Program-made: the position numbers and the translations under genes
Shown: piece after piece, positions 40,708 through 48,028 of the stretch
Numbering within the stretch: position 1 is the first letter of the stretch
Layout of the letters: every line of letters starts with the position of its first letter
The notes under the pieces: generated by a model
Databases searched by the model: none
What the model saw: the letters and a program-made list of their open reading frames with translations, nothing else
What the model was told of the DNA's origin: nothing
NCBI RefSeq assembly: GCF_022352055.1
Contig: NZ_JAKRWM010000014.1
Location: 1 to 64,000 of the forward strand
Direction of reading: 5' to 3'
DNA length: 64,000 nucleotides
Source of the DNA: Cohnella mopanensis
GTDB lineage: Bacteria; Bacillota; Bacilli; Paenibacillales; Paenibacillaceae

Positions 40708-42546
40708 ATGGACAAATCCATAACGCAAGCACGGAGCCGCACCGCTGAACGGCAAATTATGAAAGACTTAGTGGATGCTTTGATTGCGGAGCAATTTTTC
40801 CAGACCGATGATCTTACGACAAGGAAGCTGTCGGCATTGCCGGAGCTTGCGCATCGTCTTTATCCCGAATTCGACGGGGAATGGGTTTACGTTGGCGAGA
40901 TCTGTTTTCTCATGGAAGAGAGCTATAGACAAGGCCATCAATGGGTGGCTGATTCACCTATATATAGGAAGAATAATAAGGATTGGGTAGAAGTCCGTTC
41001 TCCGAGGGAGCTTTGCCAAGTCGTGTTACGCGGCGCATTATCCGAAGAAGCATATGCGCACCCGGGCGTGGCGGAATTTTTGGAAGGGTTGGACATCGCT
41101 ATCGAGCAATTAGATCTGAGTCTGGAGCGGGCATCGGCCTATCGTACATTCACGCCGAAATCGGCTTATGAGTGGTATGTGAAAGGCGAGATGATCGCGT
41201 CCTTGCGCGACCGTCCCTTTCATCCGTTATCCAAGGCCAAGATCGGCTTTACGACGCAGGATTATGAGCAATATATGGCTGAATTTGGGGTGAAAACCCC
41301 TTTGCATTGGGTGGCGATTCGCAATGACTCCGTCATGAAAGGGTGCGCGGAGGAGGAATGGGAAGCTCTCGATGTGCTGAACGATCAGCAACGGACGACC
41401 ATCGAGAAGGAACTGGCGCGGAAGGGAATCACGAGAAGAGAATATACGGTTATTCCGGCTCACCCTTGGCAGCTGAAGAATATCATTTTGCCCGATTTCC
41501 ATAAGGAAATAGCGGACAAATCTATTATCATTTTGGACTCGCAGGTCGGCGACTTCCTCGCGACTTCTTCGATGCGTTCATTAGCGTCGCCCTATGCATC
41601 GGTGAAGATGTTGAAGCTACCCATCAGCGTGAAATCTCTTGGCGCGGCCAGATACTTGCCCGTCGTCAAATTGTTAAACGGGCTTGCCGGAGAGAAGATG
41701 TTCCGCCAAGCCGTCGCTTGCGATGAGACGCTTGCCGGAAGAGTGTACTTATGCGAAGAGAAGCATTGGTGGGGATATATGCCTCCATCGATGGGTCTAT
41801 TCGATGATCACCCGCGCCACTTGGCCGCCCAGCTGAGAATTTATCCGAAAGAGATAATGGAAGAAGGTTATAAAATCATCCCAATGTCCTCATTAGGGGG
41901 GGCGCTGAACGGCAGCCATTTTCTAACGGAAATCTTGGGTGGGATATCGTCCAATGATGAGGTGGTTGCCTTTTACTCGGACTTAGCCGCCATGTTCTAT
42001 GACATTACGATGAGACTATTTAAAGTGGGCATCGTACCCGAAATCCACGGTCAGAACTGTTGCCTAGTCCTGAAGGACAACAAAGTCAGCGGCCTGCTGT
42101 TCAGAGATCATGATTCCGTCCGCCTACACCAACCGTATTTAGACAAACATGGCATTCAGGACCCCAAATATCATATCCGTCCCGGTTACTCAAACAGCTT
42201 GTACAACGAGACGTTGGAAAAATTGATTTTCTACGTCCAGTCGTTGGGTACGCAGGTTAATCTAGCTTCTATCATGGAGGCCTTGTCGGAGGCTTATTCT
42301 ATTCCGGTGAGTGATTTGTGGGAGATTACAGAGTCGAAATTAAGGGAGGCTCTACGTAGCATCGATATTCCTGAAACCGATAGAGACGTATTGCGCCAGG
42401 CATTGTTCGAAAGCGAAACCTGGCCGGTGAAGCTGATTATCCGTCCGCTGCTGGAAGCCGATGGCGTTCCGGGGGCGATGCCTTCTGGGAAAGGGATGGG
42501 AGTTAATCCTTTTTATATTGATTTACTAGTTAACTATAATAATTGA
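40708..42546 (+). CDS. IucA/IucC-family (NIS) siderophore synthetase 3
   Basis: A 612-residue NIS synthetase of a different subclass from the two upstream: the first motif is RPFHPLSKAKIGF (from residue 169, lacking the GHP of the others), then AHPWQLKN (His at 252), TSSMRSLASPYASVKMLKLPISVKSLGAARYL, KHWWGYMPPS and EIHGQNCCLVL (from residue 445). These features fit the SbnC-like group, which in staphyloferrin B adds 2-oxoglutarate. ATG 40708 is taken (GAAGGGG upstream); the frame from 40600 overlaps the decarboxylase. In S. aureus sbnC precedes sbnD; here it is last, so the gene order is rearranged. Confidence 0.9.
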   Translation: MDKSITQARSRTAERQIMKDLVDALIAEQFFQTDDLTTRKLSALPELAHRLYPEFDGEWVYVGEICFLMEESYRQGHQWVADSPIYRKNNKDWVEVRSPRELCQVVLRGALSEEAYAHPGVAEFLEGLDIAIEQLDLSLERASAYRTFTPKSAYEWYVKGEMIASLRDRPFHPLSKAKIGFTTQDYEQYMAEFGVKTPLHWVAIRNDSVMKGCAEEEWEALDVLNDQQRTTIEKELARKGITRREYTVIPAHPWQLKNIILPDFHKEIADKSIIILDSQVGDFLATSSMRSLASPYASVKMLKLPISVKSLGAARYLPVVKLLNGLAGEKMFRQAVACDETLAGRVYLCEEKHWWGYMPPSMGLFDDHPRHLAAQLRIYPKEIMEEGYKIIPMSSLGGALNGSHFLTEILGGISSNDEVVAFYSDLAAMFYDITMRLFKVGIVPEIHGQNCCLVLKDNKVSGLLFRDHDSVRLHQPYLDKHGIQDPKYHIRPGYSNSLYNETLEKLIFYVQSLGTQVNLASIMEALSEAYSIPVSDLWEITESKLREALRSIDIPETDRDVLRQALFESETWPVKLIIRPLLEADGVPGAMPSGKGMGVNPFYIDLLVNYNN

Positions 42547-42607
42547 CTGAATATTTTTCCAAATGATACAGTATTAATAAGAATGAGTTGTCGAATGGGA
42601 GATATTT

Positions 42608-43783
42608 ATGTCAAATGGCGAACGGTTGCGGTTTCATAGCTTCACAAAGAAGTGGGTGTTTCTGGCTGTGTTCGCCGCGGTTCTCTTATTAACGAGTTGT
42701 TCAGGCGATAATGAGAATGACGTCAAGCGTTATGTGAAGAAGAATTATGGTTTCGAGGTCAATTTTCTAGAGGAGCCGGTTTCTAACGAATGGGATGGTC
42801 ATTACTCTTTCAAGGTACAGCGTGCGGATATTCCGGATTTTTCGTTCCACGTCTTCACTGAAGGATATTTTCGTCCGAAAATAAGCGGCGATTCCTACGA
42901 AACGTCCTATAGCTACTACAAGTTAAATAAAGAGTATTCCCAGTCCGATACTTTTCACGCTTTGAAGGAGATGGGGATCGAGTCGTTTCTGATGACAGGG
43001 TATTTATCTGCGGAAAAGCCTTATGCGTCTACTATCATCGTATTTAACCCCGTCAACGGACTGGAACCATCGGAAGACAATCTGACCCTCCTGTTTAATG
43101 GATACCAGAAGATCCGGACACTGGGTGAAGAGCTACGCAAACAGGGCTATCAACTGACGGAAATGTATATTTCCGGATTCTGGCCGAAACGTCCCGTGAA
43201 CGAATTCGAATTGGAACAGTTTGCGAGAAGCTGGTACGATGTTAGATTAAATATAGTGGACGACATTGCCGATCAGACTGCTTTCCGGCAAGTGCTTAAT
43301 AAAGGCTGGATTCGGAAAGCGATGATGGAAAGCCACTATTTCCGCAAGGATTTGGGTCGGGTAATAGCACTTGAGGATTCCTTGCGAGCAATTGGCGTGA
43401 GTATTTATAAGCAGTACAGTCCTTACTATCTTGTCTGCATGGACAAGGTGGAGGTAGCTTCGATTGATGAGATGGATTTGGAAGAATGCGGCGATTACAG
43501 CTTGGATCTGCAGTTTGACGTCAAACTGCTTGACGGGGTCGATGATTCGGAAGTGCTAAATGCACAAAAGGCCATAGAATTCATCCGCTCTACAGGACTC
43601 AATATAAAAACGCTGTATGTGAAAACAAATGACGTTATAGAGCCGAACGCGGGTTTCGAAAATTACATCCTGACAAACAATTTCGCAAGCCTCATCGGTT
43701 TGGAGGAGGTTCGGCGTTGGATGGAAAGCCGGGCGGATGAGATAAGGAGCGAGTTGGCCGACAACCAAGAAAGTCCATCATAA
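42608..43783 (+). CDS. Hypothetical lipoprotein
   Basis: A 391-residue lipoprotein: signal peptide with a basic N-region (GERLRFHSFTKKW), hydrophobic core VFLAVFAAVLLLTSC and lipobox Cys (LTSC, about residue 31). The rest is a soluble acidic domain rich in Tyr and Phe with no motif I recognise; segments such as DVKRYVKKNYGFEVNFLEEP resemble the PepSY-less 'YKKNYG' lipoproteins common in Paenibacillus. GGGAG precedes ATG 42608. It follows the siderophore operon by 61 bases with no clear terminator between, so read-through is possible, but a role in iron uptake is unproven. Confidence 0.72.
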   Translation: MSNGERLRFHSFTKKWVFLAVFAAVLLLTSCSGDNENDVKRYVKKNYGFEVNFLEEPVSNEWDGHYSFKVQRADIPDFSFHVFTEGYFRPKISGDSYETSYSYYKLNKEYSQSDTFHALKEMGIESFLMTGYLSAEKPYASTIIVFNPVNGLEPSEDNLTLLFNGYQKIRTLGEELRKQGYQLTEMYISGFWPKRPVNEFELEQFARSWYDVRLNIVDDIADQTAFRQVLNKGWIRKAMMESHYFRKDLGRVIALEDSLRAIGVSIYKQYSPYYLVCMDKVEVASIDEMDLEECGDYSLDLQFDVKLLDGVDDSEVLNAQKAIEFIRSTGLNIKTLYVKTNDVIEPNAGFENYILTNNFASLIGLEEVRRWMESRADEIRSELADNQESPS

Positions 43784-44371
43784 ACTGCACAACATACGGA
43801 ATCCCATCGAGGTAAGGTTGGTATTGTACTGATCAGCTTGCGTGAAGCCTTATGCGGGTAGCTGGAGCGATTGGATTTCTTAGCTGAAAATCCGATTGCC
43901 ACCGGGGATGAGTAAGAAGCTAGCAAGGCATAACAGTATGTAAATTTTTAATACATCGCCATGTGGCCGTACGCCTCGGCGATGTTTTTTTATGCCTAGA
44001 AGTCAACACGGAGTCAACAATCGATTCATGAAAATATTTACAGAGTGATTCGGGCCAAACACGCGCTCGTATGCTTCACAATGCGCTGTACAGACAAATA
44101 ATGGGCCGGCAATGCCCCACCTAAGCGGTACGGATCCCGGATCCACTAACTTGAAGTCAACAATTTTAGCTGTTAATGAGGGTGGTCAACGTAAGGTCAA
44201 CAGTTGAATTAAGTGTATTTCGCTGAAATCATTTGAGGAGGTATTGCAAAATGCGAAGCACTGATTAAGGCCATCATGTCAGACACAACTGAGATTGACA
44301 TCCTGGAAATACTTAGAATATAATTAGGATGCTAACGATATCGAAATGACCTAAGAATGGAGCCATACTGC
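43784..44371 (+). repeat. 588-bp gene-free stretch made of dispersed-repeat modules
   Basis: 43865-43945 aligns with the 3' ends of the genes ending at 46184 and 55624 (GATTGGATTTC ... GCAAGGCATAACAGTAT). It runs into the hairpin module 43934-44010 (arms ACATCGCC 43953-43960 and GGCGATGT 43978-43985, T run, ATGCCTAGAAGTCAACA) that also occurs at 13918-13995. The rest carries several GTCAACA copies and a short open frame ending 44323 (EALIKAIMSDTTEIDILEILRI) without a credible start, perhaps a gene remnant. A consensus promoter for the next gene begins at 44295. Confidence 0.65.
44295..44335 (+). promoter_or_regulatory. Promoter and operator of the MarR gene
   Basis: TTGACA (44295-44300), 18-bp spacer, TATAAT (44319-44324), overlapped at its last base by TTAGGATGCTAA (44324-44335). 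The same near-palindrome recurs inverted at 44824-44834 and as TAGGATCCTA at 44904-44913. Confidence 0.8.
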
Positions 44372-44797
44372 ATGTCTCAATCGATCCTTTACTTGAAAAG
44401 AACTTATATTATTATGCGCAAAGAGCTTGACGTGCGGTTAAGTACATTTAATCTGACGACTTCGCAATTCGAGATCCTGGGCTATTTGGCTCAATCCGGA
44501 GGGTTGGAGCAGCAGAAGCTCCAGCATCATAGCGGAATTACATCCGCGACGTTGACCGGAATATTAGATAAGCTGGAGGCTCGGTCATACATCTCCCGTA
44601 AGCCTAGCCATACGGACGGAAGGGCTAACGTTGTGACGCTCACGCAGCAGGGCAACGAGGTGTTCGGTAAGCTGGTAGATCTTATTCTGGAATTCGAGAA
44701 CGAGATGCTTAAAGGGTTCACGCAAGCCGAGAGAGATTTGCTGGGACAGTGGCTGCAACGAGTAGCGAAGAATCTAGGGGATAAGGAATATTATTAA
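44372..44797 (+). CDS. MarR-family transcriptional regulator
   Basis: A 141-residue winged-helix regulator: LTTSQFEILGYLAQSGGLEQQKLQHHSGITSATLTGILDKLEARSYISRKPSHTDGRANVVTLTQQG contains the recognition helix and wing. The start ATG 44372 follows GGAG at eight bases; ATG 44357 lies in front without an RBS. It sits between operator-like TTAGGATGCTAA sites, one on its own promoter and two before the next gene, an SDR oxidoreductase, so it probably controls both. Confidence 0.88.
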   Translation: MSQSILYLKRTYIIMRKELDVRLSTFNLTTSQFEILGYLAQSGGLEQQKLQHHSGITSATLTGILDKLEARSYISRKPSHTDGRANVVTLTQQGNEVFGKLVDLILEFENEMLKGFTQAERDLLGQWLQRVAKNLGDKEYY

Positions 44798-44823
44798 TAG
44801 GGCTCCTAGCCTTCACTAATAGC

Positions 44824-44913
44824 TAGCATCCTAACGATCGGAGAGGAGGTGAGTGCAATGGTGCGTATTAAAGGGCGAAGATGAAAAACGTTTGTTTTAT
44901 AGCTAGGATCCTA
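44824..44913 (+). promoter_or_regulatory. Two MarR-type operator sites upstream of the SDR gene
   Basis: TAGCATCCTAA (44824-44834) is the reverse complement of the site at 44324, and TAGGATCCTA (44904-44913) is a perfect palindrome of the same core. They bracket a short leader open frame. Confidence 0.65.
44858..44884 (+). CDS. Possible 8-codon leader peptide before the SDR gene
   Basis: ATG 44858 follows an excellent RBS (GGAGAGGAGGTG) and encodes MVRIKGRR before TGA. The stop overlaps an in-frame ATG (44881) of the SDR frame (ATGA), though the better SDR start is 44935. It could be a translated leader or a relic of an earlier start region. Confidence 0.35.
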   Translation: MVRIKGRR

Positions 44914-44934
44914 ACTAATTTTTGGGGGGTTAAT

Positions 44935-45693
44935 ATGCGAATCGTAGTTACGGGAGGAACAAGCGGAATCGGTTACGGGACGGCGCGCTTGGCCGCGGAA
45001 CGCGGTTGGAAGGTGACGATCGTCGGTCGAAATCGAACTCAAGGCGCCAAGATTGCCGCCGAACTAGGGGTAGACTACCTCCATGCAGATCTGTCCAAGA
45101 TGTCGGATGTACGTCGATTAGCGGAACAACTAGAAGGACCGATTAATGCGTTAGCGCTGTGTGCGGGAGGAATATCTACCGACAAGGAGGTCCGGCTGAC
45201 CAATGAGGGCTTGGAGACGACATTCGCAACAAACTATTTGAGTAAATTCGCGTTATCGGAGATGCTTCTTCAGCAGAACAAAATCGTACCCGACGGATGC
45301 ATCGTGATGGTAGGCGGCAATGGCGTCCACAACAATGCATCAACCGTTTGGGCTGAACCTCAAGCCGGTTTAAAAGCCGCGATGAAGGCAGCGTTAGCGG
45401 TCGATCTCTATGCTTCCGAGCTCGCCAAGCGATATCCGCGGTTGCGCGTGCATACTTGCTATCCGGGTATGGTTCGAACGAATCTTTTCCAAGAGGCGCC
45501 ATTGTTGTTCCGATTGTTGTCTCGAATATTCGGCCAGCCGATAGCCAAAGGTAGCGCTTATCTAGGCCGGCTGATCTTGGAGAAACATTCGGGGGTGCAT
45601 TGGAAACAGGATCGCCCCATGCGTTTCCGCGTTTCTTTACCCGAAGGCCAAGAAGCCGAAGCGCTATGGGCATATAGTCGACAATATATCTGA
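44935..45693 (+). CDS. SDR-family NAD(P)-dependent oxidoreductase
   Basis: A 252-residue short-chain dehydrogenase-like protein. The cofactor motif is TGGTSGIGYGTARLAAERGWKVTIVGRN, followed by YLHADLSKMSDVRRLAEQL and ALALCAGGIS. The usual catalytic YxxxK is not evident: the corresponding region reads STVWAEPQAGLKAAMKAALAVDLYASELA, so it belongs to the divergent WW-oxidoreductase/retinol-dehydrogenase-like group or is atypical. ATG 44935 is taken because GGGGGG lies eight bases before it; an upstream ATG 44881 would add 18 residues. Likely repressed by the MarR protein and cotranscribed with the next gene. Confidence 0.78.
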   Translation: MRIVVTGGTSGIGYGTARLAAERGWKVTIVGRNRTQGAKIAAELGVDYLHADLSKMSDVRRLAEQLEGPINALALCAGGISTDKEVRLTNEGLETTFATNYLSKFALSEMLLQQNKIVPDGCIVMVGGNGVHNNASTVWAEPQAGLKAAMKAALAVDLYASELAKRYPRLRVHTCYPGMVRTNLFQEAPLLFRLLSRIFGQPIAKGSAYLGRLILEKHSGVHWKQDRPMRFRVSLPEGQEAEALWAYSRQYI

Positions 45694-45716
45694 CCACATA
45701 ACAAGGGGGGTTAAGC

Positions 45717-46184
45717 ATGCGCTATAAAGCAGGTTGGCTGGTGCCAAATCATATTTTGGCGTTAACGCATTTTGAACCGGTGGTAACAATGGAGGATTTC
45801 CGGGATATTGCTACGGATGCGCACATGGCATTGCAAGAGGCGACGCAGCCCTTTCACCTTCTGATTGATAATCGGTTTATCGTCGAAAAGACGGTCGTCA
45901 ATCTAGATTCGATGTTGAAAGCTCTGCCGATCCTCGAACATACGCACTTGCGATGGATTGTTGTTGTGCTGCCCGAAGCCGTTAAAGAGACTGCGGCAGT
46001 TAGACAAGTTCAGCGGCATGGGTCGATTCAATTAAAATTCGTAGACAGTCTGACTTCCTCATTCCAGCATCTCGCCCGTGAGGACGACCGTATAGACGGG
46101 GTGGCTGGCATGGAATTGAGTTGGAGCGATTGGATCTCATACGACGAAAACCCAATCGCGACGGGTGAAGAGGGTAATGTGTAA
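45717..46184 (+). CDS. Hypothetical protein, SpoIIAA/STAS-like fold suspected
   Basis: A 155-residue soluble protein: HILALTHFEPVVTMEDFRDIATDAHMALQEATQPFHLLIDNRFIVEKTVVNLDSMLKALPILEHTHLRWIVVVLPE has the beta-alpha alternation of SpoIIAA-like proteins, but the assignment rests on pattern only. Strong RBS AAGGGGGG before ATG 45717. The last 20 residues (SWSDWISYDENPIATG onward) are encoded by a repeat that recurs at 43865 in non-coding DNA and at 55549 at the end of an unrelated kinase gene in another frame, so the tail was probably acquired. Confidence 0.6.
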   Translation: MRYKAGWLVPNHILALTHFEPVVTMEDFRDIATDAHMALQEATQPFHLLIDNRFIVEKTVVNLDSMLKALPILEHTHLRWIVVVLPEAVKETAAVRQVQRHGSIQLKFVDSLTSSFQHLAREDDRIDGVAGMELSWSDWISYDENPIATGEEGNV

Positions 46185-46194
46185 GGCCGCGTCG

Positions 46195-46258
46195 GACGCG
46201 GTTTTGGGGGCTGTTACAGGTTGCCGGGAGGCGGGCTGTTGCGAGCCCTTTTTGAGCT
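46195..46258 (+). terminator. Terminator hairpin, second copy of the 14731 repeat
   Basis: GGGCT (46233-46237) and AGCCC (46244-46248) around gttgcg, followed by five T. The flanking TTGCCGG and CGCGG stretches match 14731-14795. Confidence 0.75.
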
Positions 46259-46303
46259 TCTCTGCAAACAACTTGCAAACAAGACGATGGAAAGTTGGGC
46301 ACA

Positions 46304-46332
46304 TTGACAGCATGCTGTCAAATTGTTATGAT
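46304..46332 (+). promoter_or_regulatory. Promoter with perfect 18-bp palindromic operator
   Basis: TTGACAGCATGCTGTCAA (46304-46321) is a perfect palindrome whose left end is the -35 box; TATGAT (46327-46332) follows the -35 by 17 bases. The MarR protein starting at 46339 is the likely ligand-responsive repressor. Confidence 0.82.
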
Positions 46333-46338
46333 GCATTC

Positions 46339-46851
46339 ATGAATACAATAGACAAACCAGAGGACCCCTTAAGCAGATTTTCACTGAGTATTTTCCACAT
46401 TAACGGGTTACTAATGCGTTCCGGGGACATTATCACGCGTTCAATTGATCAAAGCAGTGCCAGGTGGCAGGTCCTTGGTCGCATTGGATATAAACCCCAA
46501 ACAGTGGCGAGGATCGCTCGTGATATGGGACATGCACGTCAGAGCGTGCAACGTGTTGCAGACTTATTAGTAAATGAAGGCCTGGCTATCTATAAGGACC
46601 ATCAGACCGATCGACGCACAAAGCTGGTTGAAATTACTCCGAGAGGTGCAGAAGTGCTGGGTGCTATCTACGAGCAATATGCCGAATGGAACCAGCATCT
46701 AATTACCAAACTCGACCCAGAGCAATTGGATAAGATAGCAGGTGCTCTTGAGAATGTCGGGCGAATTCTGGAGAAGGAGGTAAACTTCTTTAGCAGTGGG
46801 AATTGGCAAAGCATTAATACTGGAGAAAAAGATGATAATGAGAATAAGTGA
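46339..46851 (+). CDS. MarR-family transcriptional regulator
   Basis: A 170-residue regulator starting at ATG 46339, only seven bases after the -10 box, so its mRNA is nearly leaderless; the longer frame from 46165 would run through the promoter. The winged helix is ARWQVLGRIGYKPQTVARIARDMGHARQSVQRVADLLVNEGLAIYKDHQTDRRTKLVEITPRG. Downstream are a VOC protein and a DUF1569 protein on the same strand, probable targets. The palindrome at 46304 suggests autorepression. Confidence 0.87.
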   Translation: MNTIDKPEDPLSRFSLSIFHINGLLMRSGDIITRSIDQSSARWQVLGRIGYKPQTVARIARDMGHARQSVQRVADLLVNEGLAIYKDHQTDRRTKLVEITPRGAEVLGAIYEQYAEWNQHLITKLDPEQLDKIAGALENVGRILEKEVNFFSSGNWQSINTGEKDDNENK

Positions 46852-46907
46852 TTGTTGATGATTAAAAGGAGTCGTAAATTTAAATCAATTATTGGAGGTA
46901 TAGCAGC

Positions 46908-47270
46908 ATGCAGCATTTATTTATTTGGGTCGAAATTCCCGCGGGTAACATGGAACGAGCCAAAACGTTTTACGAGCAGATTTTTAAGATTGAAATGCCA
47001 AATATGCAGATGGGGGATAGTCATTATGCGTTTTTCCCTGTTCAGGAGCAGTTAAATGGGGGCGCTCTGGTTCAGGGCCCGAATCACAAGCCAGCAGTAG
47101 ATGGCGTCACTGTATATCTGGACGGAAGCCCCGATCTAGCGACAATTCTGTCACGAGTTAACGAGGCAGGTGGAAAGGTGATCATGGAAAAAACGTATAA
47201 TGGCAATGCTGGCTATGTGGGGATGTTTATAGATTCTGAGGGAAATCGCATCGGACTACAGCATTTGTGA
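46908..47270 (+). CDS. VOC-family protein
   Basis: A 120-residue VOC protein of the kind with MQHLFIWVEIPAGNMERAKTFYEQIFKIEM at the start and KTYNGNAGYVGMFIDSEGNRIGLQ at the end; the latter carries the family's terminal Glu/His-type metal site region. TGGAGG precedes ATG 46908. It overlaps the DUF1569 gene by four bases (GTGA) and follows the MarR gene by 56, so the three look cotranscribed. Ligand unknown. Confidence 0.8.
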   Translation: MQHLFIWVEIPAGNMERAKTFYEQIFKIEMPNMQMGDSHYAFFPVQEQLNGGALVQGPNHKPAVDGVTVYLDGSPDLATILSRVNEAGGKVIMEKTYNGNAGYVGMFIDSEGNRIGLQHL

Positions 47271-47716
47271 AAACTATATACAATCAATTGCATACCGCGG
47301 AAATACTGAACCGTATCGAGAATTTAAGTCCAAATTCAGAACCACAATGGGGAACAATGAATGTTGCTCAAATGTTAGCTCACTGCTCATCGTTTCAAGA
47401 CATCGCAATGGGAAATTCCTTTCCCCCTAGAGATTGGATAGGAAAGTTAATCGGAAGGTTTGTGAAACCTATTGTTTATAATGACAAGCCGGCACCACAC
47501 AATATGTCAACACTTCCGACCATACGTATTGCAGATGACAGAGATTTTGAGACAGAAAAAGAGAGACTGAAACAAAAGATTTTAACTTTCCAAAGTAACG
47601 GTCCGGAGAAATGTTCAGACCATCCACATCCTTTTTTCGGAAAACTCACTCCTGAGCAATGGGGTAAAGGAATTTATAAGCATCTAGACCATCATTTAAG
47701 GCAATTTGGTGTTTAG
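47267..47716 (+). CDS. DUF1569 (DinB-like) protein
   Basis: A 149-residue protein that begins with GTG 47267 overlapping the VOC stop. The helical-bundle pattern with conserved histidines (NVAQMLAHCSSFQDIAMG, KCSDHPHPFFGKLTPEQWGKGIYKHLDHHLRQFGV) is that of DUF1569, a DinB/YfiT-like metal-binding family. Some relatives are thiol transferases or hydrolases; no activity can be assigned here. Confidence 0.8.
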   Translation: MKTIYNQLHTAEILNRIENLSPNSEPQWGTMNVAQMLAHCSSFQDIAMGNSFPPRDWIGKLIGRFVKPIVYNDKPAPHNMSTLPTIRIADDRDFETEKERLKQKILTFQSNGPEKCSDHPHPFFGKLTPEQWGKGIYKHLDHHLRQFGV

Positions 47717-48028
47717 TATTTTTCGCAATGATTAATAATTGTTCAACGGAGCAAACAACCTGCCAACAATCATTCAACAGCGTTCAAGCAGTCCCCGCCC
47801 GTCCATCCATCCCTCCGGGTGCTCAATCTGCAATTGGGGGCTCAGCACAAGCACTCCATACATGTGGAGTGCTGAGTGTCGATGGCGAGAACGCAGTGAT
47901 AGATCCCCATTTACCTGATTTGATAAACTCAAGCGCAATGCCGCTTGAGTATTTTTAATTTTTATGCCGGGTAACTTTCTTGGCCCATTATACCATCAGG
48001 TTACTAGATCCGTAAGAATGACTGAAGC
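47717..48028 (+). terminator. Intergenic stretch with two hairpins between convergent genes
   Basis: ACTCAAGCG (47927-47935) pairs with CGCTTGAGT (47942-47950) and is followed by ATTTTTAATTTTTATGCC, a sixth member of the hairpin-T-ATGCC family. A second, bulged hairpin (CTCAGCAC ... GTGCTGAG, about 47841-47876) lies upstream. I see no gene in this 312-base stretch. Confidence 0.7.

Noticed and set aside
44205-44323. Short frame ending EALIKAIMSDTTEIDILEILRI as a small gene
   Set aside because: No ATG, GTG or TTG with an RBS in that frame, and the promoter of the next gene overlaps it; at most a gene remnant.
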